Positions 48,460 to 59,688 of a stretch of 64,000 bases of DNA are shown piece after piece. This DNA comes from Bolinopsis microptera. Taxonomy: Eukaryota > Ctenophora > Tentaculata > Lobata > Bolinopsidae. How positions within the stretch are numbered: the first letter of the stretch is position 1; each line of letters begins with the position of its first letter. Made by a program: the position numbers and the translations under genes. Where the stretch lies: the NCBI RefSeq assembly GCF_026151205.1, contig NC_087084.1:3316845-3380844 (forward strand), read 5' to 3'. The notes beneath the pieces were generated by a model. That model worked only from the letters and a program-made list of their open reading frames with translations. It was not told where the DNA came from and made no database searches.

Positions 48460-51400
48460 AAGCGATTTCTCAACGGTTATCACCTCTCTAGATGATTCTT
48501 AAAACATTTGGACTTCATGGCAAGGTTGAAATACATGCAATGAGGGCGTTTTCGGCCACACCCTTTTTCAGGGTTTCGCGGTCACTCGAATTATTGTATT
48601 TCAGCCCAGGAAGGTCTTAAAGACTATTCCGATACACCAAAATGTGCCTAATAGCCACATTTATATACAACTTATGAAGCAACATATACCTTAAAATGCT
48701 TTGTTTCGGAAATATGGCCGAAAAACGGTTTTTGGCTTGACGCAGTTCATAATTTCCGTGATTTTTGGCATTTCCGCCTAGGAAGGTCGTAGAGACTATT
48801 CTGATACACCAAAATGTGCCTAATAGCCACATTTATATACAACTTATGAAGCAACATATACCCTAAAAGGCTTATTTTCGGAAATGTGGCTGAAAAACGG
48901 ATTTTTGTCGAGCAAACAATGACAATATTCACAATGCAAATGGGCTATTGGACTGTTAACTAGAAAGGTCTTAAAGACTCATGAGCAACACAGCATTTGT
49001 CACAAGATGTAAGATGACTCACTTTGTGTCCAGAAACACCTACAAAAATTGGAGAATGATCTACTTTATTGGGCATCTCTTTTAATGGGCCAGGCCAGCA
49101 GCATATTTGTGTCTTACGAAATGGCAATTTTTCAAAATTACGGTTTCTTTAGTAAAGGTCAATGGGTCAGTTACAAACAGCAAATTGTTCGCAATTGCCG
49201 ACTCATGCACATCATATACTCAAAAACGCTCACATTAGGAGTCATTAGTAAATAACTAATACATGATTTGTGAAAACTCCAACAATTTTTCCTTGGTACA
49301 AATTTAAATAAAATGTGTGACGTGCCAGACCAAAGTTCAACTTCAAACTTTTTATTTATTCATGCCATGAAACCATAATGAGTTATGTGCCCATCCTTGG
49401 AGAACCCTTGCTGTACGGCTAGTGTAGGCAGTGTTAAACAAGGAATTGAAACCGAGGGGTTCCGTTCAGGCCCTTCACACTTTGTTTCTGTCTAGTTCTA
49501 ATGTACCGTCACAATAGTGACTTTAATATATGTACCAAGAATACCAGACCTAAAATAAATCGGCACTGGATCCGGATCAGATTGTTGCTTGACCGCTGAC
49601 CAGTACCCCACTTTTTAATTATGATTGATTTCGCTGCTTCGACCAATGTTGGTCTGTAATCCCTGGATTGAGATTTGTTGGCCGCAATTTAATTTAGCTA
49701 ATTTCTTATAATACCGCAGTGGTCTGGTTCCCACTTCAGAATGACCCCATATTCTTTTTTTCAGTCGCATAGATTTTCCCATCGTTTGATAATGTGTGTC
49801 AACTGTCATTCCCTCGTTTTTTAATCAAGTGGTGACTGGCTATTTCTTCTGTTATTACAGCTGTGAGCTGCCTCGAGATCTTATCTGGGGCATGGGCACA
49901 AATACTAGAACATTAGAAGATTAGAACTGTAATTCTAGAACTTCAGATTAAGGTTACTTGGCAGAATAGCATTAGCAGGGTTCGAGATTTGACTGAGGGC
50001 ATTCAGGTAACATACCAGGTTCACATCACCAGTTGAAGTGAATCTTAATTTCGGCATGCAATGCCTTTATGCCTTATAAGTTATAATCTTATAGTAGGAT
50101 CACGGGGTTTTTATAATAGAAGGTCTCGAGATGCTGATTTAGCTATTTAGGTTTCACATGTGACATTTTTCCAGCTTTGGGTAAAGTGGATTTTAGAGCG
50201 GGGAGGGGGTCTAAATGACCAAAATCTGAACGATCTCTTACTTACGGGACACTACGGGACAAGGGACAGATCTCGGGCCTAATAGCTGTTTTTTAATGAG
50301 AGGCTGGAGTTTGGACCTAGATGGTCAACGTGAGGATAGCATGAGGATTTAGGATGCTCTGCCTGCCTTTCGTGGGGTCTTGTAACCCCTAAAGCTGGTA
50401 TATCTTATCTAATTTAACCTTGGTTACATCTCGTGCTGTTTCGAATATATAATTAAATTTATAGGTCCAATATCAAGCAAAAAAGTCTGATGTCATGTAC
50501 TGATGTTACACTAACATGATCTCCGACGCGAGGATCTCCGAAGTCCGATCTTAAAGTTGGATCTCAGAGCCAAAAAGAGGAACGTAAGCCTTGGTTCCTT
50601 TCTTTGAGAGTCAAACAGGAAATTCGGGGTTATCAACTCAAACTCGGATTCGTAGCACAATTAAAAAAACAAAGAATAAAAATCTTAATGAATTTCCCGA
50701 CATTCTAAAATTAATATCAGTTCGTATTCATATATATATATATAGCCTGACTGACAATTTTCTCGACTGACTGACAATGTTTCTTCTTTTCCCCATTTAG
50801 AATACAAAGATTAGTACATTTTAGCTTATGATTAATATTATATTTTTACCTATAGTTTACCTAGATCAATTCAGTGGCCCAAACTCCAGTAGGTTACAAG
50901 ACTTAAGTTCAATTCGAGGAACACTTTGATTAAGCATGATCCTTGTCTAGTTGGAGTTTTCGCATATCATGCAGTAGTTATCTACTAATCACTTCTAAAC
51001 TGAGCGTTATAGAGTCGAATCTCAAACCCTGCCATTCGGCCAAGTAATCTTAATCTGAAGTTCTAGAATTACAGTTCTAATGTTCTAGTACTAATGTATT
51101 AGTGCCCTAGATAAGATCTCGAGGCAGCTGTAATAAAAAAGAGCTAGCCAGTAACCACTTGATTAAAAAACGAGGGAATGACACACATTATCATACGATG
51201 GGAAAATCTATGCGAACCAAACCACTGCGGTATTACTATTATGGTAAATGAGCTAAATTAAACTGCAGCCAACAGATCTCAATCCAGGGATTACAGACCA
51301 ATATTGGTCGAGGCAGTGAAGTCAATTATGATTATAAAGTGGGGTACTTATACTGGTCAGTGGTCAAGCGTCAATCTTGCCCGGATCCAGTGCCGATTTA

Positions 51401-52370
51401 TTTTAGGTCCGGTATTCATGGAACATATATCATGGTTTCATGGCATGAATAAATAAAAAGTTTGAAGTTGAATTTTGGTCTGGCACGTCACACATTTTAT
51501 TTAAATTGGTACCAAGGAAAAATTGTTGGAGTTTTCACAAATCATGTATTAGTTATTTACTAATGACTCCTAAAGTGAGCGTTTTTGAGTATATGATGTG
51601 CATAAGTCGGCAATTGCGAACAATTTGCTGTTTGCAACTGACCCATTGACCTTTACTAAAGAAACCGTAATTTTGAAAAATTGACATTTCGTAAGACACA
51701 AATATGCTGCTGGCCTGGCCCATTAAAAGAGATGCCCAATAAAGTAGATCATTCTCCAATTTTTGTAGGTGTTTCTGGACACAAAGTGAGTCATCTTACA
51801 TCTTGTGACAAATGCTGTGTTGCTCATGAGTCTTTAAGACCTTTCTAGTTAACAGTCCAATAGCCCATTTGCATTTGTGAATATTGTCATTGTTTGCTCG
51901 ACAAAAATCCGTTTTTCAGCCACATTTCCGAAAATAAGCCTTTTAGGGTATATGTTGCTTCATAAGTTGTATATAAATGTGGCTATTAGGCACATTTTGG
52001 TGTATCAGAATAGTCTCTACGACCTTCCTAGGCGGAAATGCCAAAAATCACGGAAATTATGAACTGCGTCAAGCCAAAAACCGTTTTTCGGCCATATTTC
52101 CGAAACAAAGCATTTTAAGGTATATGTTGCTTCATAAGTTGTATATAAATGTGGCTATTAGGCACATTTTGGTGTATCGGAATAGTCTTTAAGACCTTCC
52201 TGGGCTGAAATACAATAATTCGAGTGACCGCGAAACCCTGAAAAAGGGTGTGGCCGAAAACGCCCTCATTGCATGTATTTCAACCTTGCCATGAAGTCCA
52301 AATGTTTTAAGAATCATCTAGAGAGGTGATAACCGTCGAGAAATCGCTTTTAACACGAAAAGCTAACGAG
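48439..52370. mobile_element. Foldback element with about 1.4-1.6 kb inverted arms
   Basis: Arms 48439 to about 50010 and about 50990 to 52370 are near-identical inverted copies, close to 100% at the outer ends (ctcgttagcttttcg / cgaaaagctaacgag) and more diverged inward. Each arm contains two tandem units of about 165 bp (caccaaaatgtgcctaatag). The left arm alone has an extra piece of about 150 bp including 49430-49528. The central spacer of about 1 kb has no ORF of note. The matching ORFs on opposite strands in the two arms are symmetry artefacts. AT flanks both ends, so any target duplication is 2 bp at most. Confidence 0.85.
49430..49528. repeat. Short interspersed repeat, copy 2
   Basis: Near-identical to 4164-4262. 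Present in the left arm of the foldback element and absent from the right arm. Confidence 0.65.
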
Positions 52371-52630
52371 ATTCCGTTTCGTCTCGGACTACAAGTGCAT
52401 AATGCTATAGGACCTTAAAATAAGATTGAACCATACAAACTCGATTTATCTATTTTTCTAAAACTAGCATTATATAACATTTCTAAATTATCCCTACACA
52501 CTTGTAAATAATTAGAATTGTGTAACTTAAATTATTTCAGATTTACAACTATTGTGTACTCAATAAAGTAATTATCACTTTTGTATCCTTGTTGTATCCT
52601 TGTATCCTTGTATCCTGACTAAGTTGACGT

Positions 52631-53475
52631 TAATCGACCAGAATAATATTATTATTATCATACTTCTGCAAAATTTAAGGTTTGCTGACTGGTATAACTG
52701 ATTTACTTTTTTGTAATAAATGTTTGTACACTAATCTTTGTACAGTTTGTCAACAAAGAGTCCACATACTTTGTAACATCATTGAACATTAACTACTATT
52801 TAAATAGTAGTGGTGGGATAGGATTTTTATTTGCTAGTTGTGTGCCATTATGAGTACAGTATCTTAACCATCAGATGTACATTTATCCCTAGATAAACAC
52901 AAGTATCTTTACCCTTCAGTTTAACACTGAATTTACTTATAGGTATTTAACCTTATAGTTGTACAATTACCATCGCTGAATTTGTTTGTGTATATTGTTC
53001 GAACACTGAATAAAAAGAATAATAATAATAATAATAAATGAATGTTATTTTTATACAGCACCGAAAGGTTAAATGATTTAAATTTAACCCTTATGCACAG
53101 CTGTAAATGATACCTAAATGACAGTAGAGATCGTGCATCTCGCCTTGGACGGGAGTAAAAATGGAAGTTTATAACTGCAAGTTAAATCCTGACTAAATAA
53201 GGCAGATACACCTAACAAGAAGATATCCAAGAAAGGTTAGCAGGTTTTCTAACAAAACATATGAAAAATAGATGATGACTACAAGAGATCTATGTATGAG
53301 ACTCATCAGACTAACAAAATGATATACAAAGATAATAAAGATGAAATTTCCTAAAATACTAAAATTCTATAAAAATCTATAGAACTACAAATATACAAAC
53401 AATCTGAATACCTCAATATACAACACAAAATTATTAAAAAAGCTTACTGCAGAACTTAACAGTAACTGATGTTAT
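52631..53475. other. AT-rich stretch with retroelement tails, no gene seen
   Basis: An AAT-repeat tail after aataaaaag at about 53010-53035 suggests the 3' end of another retroelement. No coding sequence recognised. Confidence 0.4.
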
Positions 53476-54115
53476 ACAAGGGATACAAGGATACAAAAGT
53501 GATAATTACATCATTGAGTACACAATAGTTGTAATTCTGAAATAATTTAAGTTACAACTTGAGTACAAATCCAATTATTTACAAATATGTGGGAATAATT
53601 TAGAAGTATCATATCAGAGATTTATTGGAGAGCAAACCGGCTAGGTTAGTGATGTTTTGGGGACATATTTTGGGGACATGTAAGAACAAGGATAAGATTT
53701 GCTATGTTAAGAACAACTCTTGTCGCTTTTCATGCGTACAGAGGAAAGAAGATTGACATTCAGGTATCTAACGGAAGAGTAGAGCAAACAGTCTATTGAA
53801 ACGTGATTTTCGTCCTCAATGGGATTGAGCCCTTAGCTGAAAAAGCAGCAAGTGCACCAAAGTCCTTCTCTTGGTACAATGCAAATGGGGGTGTATCTGC
53901 TCCTTTTGATGTAGAGGTTGCGGCAGCTGATACGAAACCTTGTCAAGCTTTTTCGAATCAGAATTATAGAATGCTAGTTTTGGCGAGGAAGCCTTGGCAG
54001 ATTTCCAGGTATCCACAAATTCTGGGGGAAGTTGTATTTGGTGAGAAGCTTTTAGATGTTGGTGTACGAGGGAAAACCCAGCATAATCTGCTCGTGAAAT
54101 GTTGTAGAAAGTAGT
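53476..54115 (-). mobile_element. Inverted, internally deleted LINE fragment
   Basis: On minus, homology to 47800-48290 is visible (TWKSAKASSPKLAFYN against TWKAAKASTPKLEFYN) but frameshifted, then a jump to the same 3' UTR and tatccttg tail as at 52440-52620. It lies immediately upstream of the first Salvador exon seen. Confidence 0.75.
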
Positions 54116-54234
54116 TTGTTTTTGGTGCTTTCAAGGCGACTTTAATAAATTTGATTGATTTGAGTTTTCAAGGAAATCCTTGAGTTTTTTCAATGACTGG
54201 TTCCTTTCAAATGGATAATATTATTGTCTTGCAG

Positions 54235-57135
54235 AAGCTATGCATTAGATTGTATGAACAAAGGGGTACTTCCGCCAAATTATAATGATGCCATAAAGAA
54301 CGATGGTAAGTTGCTTCTATACTTTATTTAGTGAACAATAAACCAAGTTTTTAAACAAATGTTTACTTCATTTGCGAGCAAAAATTTGTTTTTAAAATTA
54401 AGTTTAAAACATGGTTTAGATTAAACTGTTTCAGTTGCCCCTACTGCAGACATCAGGGGGGCTGGTTGGGTCTTGACTGAACCCAATACAGATTATCAGC
54501 AAGGTTTCCCTGGTGAGTTTGACGACACAAGGTTGGGACAGTTACGTCGCAGTGGGTCTAAAAGTTCCTGTTCTAGTGGAAGCAGCTCCAATGTCAGAGT
54601 ATGTGACATGTAGTTATGTAGAATTAGCTTATTTTGATACTCACCAACCAGAAGAGCAGCTTAGAAGATGTAGGTAGTCCTTTGTCATTTGTGTCAATAC
54701 TATCAATGTTTCAGTTCAGTAATGGGAGTGGGATGTACACTATGGCTGATCAGAATTACAACCTAGCCAAGGAGCTTCCACCAGGCTGGGAACTGAGATT
54801 CCTCTCAACTGGTCCGTTAGTAATTAGTTTATAATTATGGGTCAACTACCATTTCGTATTATTTTGGTAAAAGATTAACACCATGAGTGTTGCTTTTTTA
54901 GGGTTTATTGACATATGTTTTTAATAACAACTCAGAAATGATTTTTGTATGATGTAGTTGTGGCTTTACAGATTATCAAAGTTACTACTGCTCATCTACT
55001 GCTGTCTGCTACATCCCTACTGATACTTCACTCTTCAGGTCGAATGTACTACTGCCATCTACCTACTGATACTCAACATTGGAACCACCCACACGAAAAG
55101 GCTGACTTACCCCCTGGTTTGTATTATTAGTTATCGAATGATAAAACATTATTATGGAATTTAGGTATATTGAGAAGTATAGAACTAATTGCTTGGGTCT
55201 AAATAGATGCAAAGTTGAAAGATAAGGTTCTTAGTTTAATTCATTTTTGAAGCTATATTTTTGTGTAGTTCATTTCCATTTACCTTGTGTATTTTATTTA
55301 GGTTATTTGATTCTCGATTGTTAGAGGCATTTTAGATCTTCGTGTGTTTAGTACTAATTAAACTAACCAACTTAATTTCTTTGTATCTAATGATGTAATT
55401 TAACGAAGTATACACTACATTTGCGTGTTTCACTGTCTAGCCCAGTGACATAAAGTGAGGAATCTAAGAATCTAATTCCTAGCCATATTAATTTCCATAG
55501 CCACGCCGACTAATTTTTGTCAACAAAATTATTAAATCAACTTTAAAATAGTCGCTCTCGGTTGTTACACACTGTAACGCCGCGCACTGTACTTTAATTC
55601 TATATTTATCTGAGAAGATGTTCGAATCGAGCGCAAATGCCAGATTCCTGTCAGGATCCTAGTTCTTGCGCTTAACTTGCGCGTTACCAAATAATCCAAG
55701 ATATTTCTGTCAGGATCCAAGATTTTCCTACTACCAGTATGGTAGTATGGACTGTTTGGTAGTATGGTAGTATGGTAGTTGCAGGAACGCGCGAAGACCT
55801 ATATGTAAATATTACTAAAGCGTACATGGAATCGTATCCTAGTCGGTTAATCCGTCGGTACTATATTAGCAGATCGCGAGTTCGAGACCCGGAAAGGAAT
55901 TTTTTCACAATCTTTTGGCAATTATGAATAACTATACTAATGAATTAATAACTATACTAATGAATAACTAAACCTCTGTAATATAACTAGCAAAGTAAAA
56001 TGAAATCGTTATCCGGCCGCGGAGCGGCCGAAAAATTTATGGTAGTCGTTTTAAAAATATATGGTAGCCGTTTTTTCTTTCCAGACTGGATTCCTAGTCC
56101 CTTTTTAAATTTATGTCACTGGGCTGTCTAGCCCACCAACCATAATCTTTGAAAACATTATGCCAATATAATACTAAACAGTGACTTAATAAATCCGTGT
56201 CGGAATTCAACGTTGAGGCCAGTGTCAGTCAGTTCAGGTAGAATCTCTTGCTTTGTTAATGCAGGTGTCCCAAAAAATACAACCAAGTAAATTTTGTTCA
56301 TCACTCAGATTTAAACGACTTGAAAATTCTCAAGTTAGGGCAAAACTCCATCAGGAACTTGTTTTCACCTAGTGAGAAAGTTTCTCTAATTTTAGGATCT
56401 GTGTGACAATTATGTGATTCTCCCTGTCAACAGCTGCAGGATCTGGTCAGCTCGTGGGGTTAGCTGATGACTTCATTAACTGATAATGTGATTGTTACTC
56501 GTTGGCTAACTAATCAACAGGCCAATCAGTACATGTGACATCCGTAATGAATTACTCATTACATGACTCATTACAGTCATATAATGTGGTGTTTTCAATG
56601 AAATGAGGTGGTTATTGGGACCAATTACAAACTGTTATGTGTACAATAACGTCTTGTGTTTTATCTGAATGTCAGTATTTGTGCCTCTATAAATAGTTCC
56701 TTTCACACTACTGAGTATCTAAAGTTTCACTTGATAGTTTTCAACACCATTTATTATTATTATTTCTGATATGTGTCAAAAAGATATATGTCACACCTCC
56801 CGCTCCAAACCAGAATCTATCTCTATAATAGTCCCTGTAAATGATAAATGTCGTTCTTAAACCATTATTTGTTTATTAACACTGATTAATTGGCTGCGTT
56901 TTTTGGGACACCCTGTACAATTCAATGTATGTTTCTATTATTTAGTGTACATTTACACCAATAAAAACACCACACAGATAAAATTGACCCTAATAACATT
57001 TCAGGATGGGAGCGAGTGTATAATAATGAGTACGGCGAATATTTCGTAAACCACATCACCAAAACAGCCCAGTTCCTGCATCCTGGCTCACTGCCAAATC
57101 CTGTGTCTGGTGAAGATCATGCTCAAGCGCTGGCA
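54235..57135 (+). CDS. sav: Salvador (SAV1) homologue, five exons including both WW domains
   Basis: Exons 54235-54305, 54435-54598, 54715-54811, 55039-55116 and 57005-57135, all GT..AG and all in phase. The reading includes PPNYNDA, then WW1 LPPGWELRF..GRMYYCHLPTDTQHWNHP split over two exons, then LPPGWERVYNNEYGEYFVNH..AQFLHP (WW2), in the tandem spacing typical of Salvador. Salvador bridges the Hippo/MST kinase to Warts/LATS through WW and SARAH domains (family knowledge). The first exon here starts in phase 2, so at least one upstream exon exists; I could not place it. The SARAH domain should lie downstream and was not found within the window. Confidence 0.87.
55441..56123. mobile_element. 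TIR element with 8-bp TSD in a Salvador intron
   Basis: 683 bp with ends CCCAGTGACATAAA / TTTATGTCACTGGG. CTGTCTAG flanks both sides (55433-55440, 56124-56131). The 8-bp duplication suggests hAT-like transposition. It is non-coding inside and includes a tRNA-like A/B box pair at 55832-55900. Confidence 0.85.
55832..55900 (+). other. tRNA-like Pol III box pair inside a MITE
   Basis: tcctagtcggttaatcc resembles an A box and gttcgagaccc a B box, about 40 bp apart. A full cloverleaf is not obvious. It may be a captured SINE head. Confidence 0.35.
56262..56917. mobile_element. mariner-like MITE
   Basis: The ends are inverted: gcaggtgtcccaaaaaata on the left and ttttttgggacaccctgta on the right. 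TACAGGGTGTCCCAAAA-type ends are common in Tc1/mariner derivatives (family knowledge). It is non-coding and in the same Salvador intron as the 55441 element. Confidence 0.65.
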
Positions 57136-57191
57136 GTAAGTCACGTGTTAACATTAGTAGTACATTAATAGTACATTAGTAGTACATTAGT

Positions 57192-59452
57192 GGGGGGGGG
57201 GGGGGTGTCACGTCCGTCTATGTCCGCTTGTCTCATAGAATCCAAAAAGGACAGGACATAGGCGGACATAGGCGGACATAGACGGACATAGGCGGACATA
57301 GGCGGACATAGACGGACATAGGCGGACATAGGCGGACATAGGCGGACATTAATGGACACCTAAATTGCTAAATAAAATGTTCAATTTTTGCTGTTATAGG
57401 GGGGATCATGTTTTTTGTCCGTTCGGTACCCTATATTTTCAAAACGGACAAAAAATAGAGCGGACTAAAACGGACAAAAATGGACAAAAACGGACAAAAA
57501 TGGAAATAACATTTAGATGCTTCCTCCTCCTACTCTTCCTCCTCCTCCCCCTGGGTCTTCCTGATCTTCCTCAGTCCTCTTCCTCCTCCCCTCCTCAGTC
57601 CACCTCCTACTCCTCCTCCTCGTCCTCAGTCCTCCTCATCAGTCCTCAACAGTCCTCCTCCTCCCCAGTCCTCCTCCTCCTCCTGAGTCCTCCTCCTGGG
57701 TCCTCCTCCTGAGTCATCCTCCTCCTCTTCATCCTGGGTCTTCCTCATCCTTCTCCTCCCTCTCAGTCATCCTCCTCCTCCTTCTCCTCAGTCCTCCATC
57801 CTCCTCCTCAGTCCTCCCCCAGTCCCCCTCCTCCTCCTCCTATTCAGTCCTCCTCCTCCTCCTCCTCCTTCTCAGTCCTCCTCAGTCCTCCTCCTCCTCC
57901 TGAGTCCTCCTCCTCTTCCCTCTCAGTCATCCTCCTCAGCCATCCTCCTCAGTCCTCCTCAGTCCTCCTCCTCAGTCCTCCTCCTCCTGGGTCCTCCTCC
58001 TCCTCTTCATCCTCCTCCTCTTCCTCCTCGGTCCTCAGTCCTCCTCCTCCTGCGTCCTCCTCCTCATCCTTCTCATCAGTCCTCCTCCTCCCCAGTCCTC
58101 TCCCAGTCCCCCTCCTTCTCCTCCTCCTATTCAGTCCTCCTCCTCCTCAGTTCTCCTCAGTCCTCCTTCTCATTTCTCCTAAGTCCTCCTCCTGAGTCCT
58201 CCTCCTCTTCCTTCTGAGTCCTCCTCCTCCTCCCTCTCAGTCATCCTCCTCAGCCATCCTCCTCAACCATCCTCCTCAGTACTCCTCAGTCCTCCTCCTT
58301 CTCAGTCATCGTCAGTCCTCCTCCTCAGTCCTCCTCAGTCCTCCTCCTCCTCCTGGGTCCTCCTCCTCCTCCTGGGTCCTCCTGGGTCTTCCTGATCCTC
58401 CCCAGTCCTCTTCCTCCTCCCCTCCTCAGTCCTCCTCCTACTCCTCCTCCTCGTCCTCAGTCCTCCTCATCAGTCATCCTCCTCAGCCATCCTCCCCAGC
58501 CATCCTCCTCAGCCATCCTCCTCAGTACTCCTCAGTCCTCCTCCTTCTCAGTCATCGTCAGTCCTCCTCCTCAGTCCTCCTCCTCCTCCTGGGTCCTCCT
58601 CCTCCTCCTCCTCCTGGGTCCTCCTGGGTCTTCCTGATCCTCCCCAGTCCTCTTCCTCCTCCCCTCCTCAGTCCTCCTCCTACTCCTCCTCCTCGTCCTC
58701 AGTCCTCCTCATCAGTCCTCAACAGTTCGCCTCCTTCCCAGTTTTCCTCCTCCTCCTGGGGCCTTTTCCTGGGTCCTCCTCCTGGGTCCTCCTCCTCCTG
58801 GGTCCTCCTCCTCCTGGGTCCTCCTTCTCCTCCTCAGTCCTTCTCCTCCTCCTCCTCAGTACTCTTCCTCCTCTTCCTCCTCCTCCTCCCTCTCAGTCAT
58901 CCTCCTCAGCCATCCTCCTCAGCCATCCTCCTCAGTCCTCCTCCTTCTCAGTCCTCCTCAGTCCTCCTCCTGAGTTCTCCTCCTCCTCAGTCATCCTCCT
59001 CCTCCTCCTAGGTCCTCCTTCTGGGTCCTCCTCCTCCTCCTCCTCCTCCTGGGTCTTCCTGATCCTTCTCCTCCCTCTCAGTCATCCTCCTCAGTCATCC
59101 TCCTCAGTCATCCTCCTCAGCCATCCTCCTCAGCCATCCTTCTCAGCCATCCTCCTCAGCCATCCTCCTCAGTACTCTTCAGTACTCTTCAGTACTCTTC
59201 AGTCCTCAAAATGTTTGTCCGCTAATGTACACCAATGTCCGCTAATGTCCATCCAAGTCCGCCTATGTCCGTCCGGGTCCGCCAATGTCCGTCCGAGTCC
59301 GCCAATGTCCGTCCGAGTCCGCCAATGTCCGTCCGAGTCCGCCAATGTCCGTCCGTGTCCGCCAATGTCCCAAAAAACACGTCCGTTGTGTCATAGAATC
59401 CAAAAAGGACAGGACATAGGCGGACATAGACGGACATGACACCCCCCCCCCC
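57192..59452. mobile_element. G-run-ended, satellite-filled element, copy 1, 6-bp TSD
   Basis: 2,261 bp. It starts with about 14 G then TGTCACGTCCGTCTATGTCC and ends with the reverse complement and a C-run. ATTAGT flanks both ends (57186-57191, 59453-59458). Subterminal tandem repeats of ggacataggc (left) and gtccgccaat (right) enclose about 1.7 kb of CCT/CCTCAGT polypyrimidine satellite. A unique segment (57355-57510) includes ctaaattgctaaataaaatg. No transposase. It sits in the Salvador intron after 57135. Confidence 0.85.
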
Positions 59453-59595
59453 ATTAGTAGTACATTAGTAGTACATTAGTAGTACATTAGTAGTACATTA
59501 GTAGTACATTAGTAGTACATTAGTAGTACATTAGTAGTACATTAGTAGTACATTAGTAGTACATTAGTAGTACATTAGTAGTACATTAGTAGTAC
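59453..59595. repeat. ATTAGTAGTAC minisatellite
   Basis: About 13 units of the 11-bp repeat. The same repeat flanks copy 1 on its left (57150-57191), so the element inserted into an existing array. Confidence 0.9.
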
Positions 59596-59688
59596 CTGAA
59601 TATTAGAGACTGAATATTAGAATATTAGAGAATATTAGAGATTATTAGAGACTGTGTTGTGCTGGATAACTACCTAAATTAGTATATT

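Larger units (their letters stand above)
47354..52630 (+). mobile_element. Second non-LTR element, interrupted by a 3.9-kb foldback element
   Basis: The left part is 47354-48438; the right part, 52371 to about 52630, holds the end of the ORF, a 3' UTR with aataaagtaattatcac and a tail of tatccttg repeats. Joining the parts keeps the frame (KGY|SVSSR..) to a stop at about 52400. A related inverted fragment lies at 53476-54115. The 5' end is truncated. Confidence 0.75.

Noticed and set aside
48617-52192. Identical 61-71 residue ORFs on opposite strands
   Set aside because: They fall in the arms of the foldback element and come as mirror pairs; no family features.
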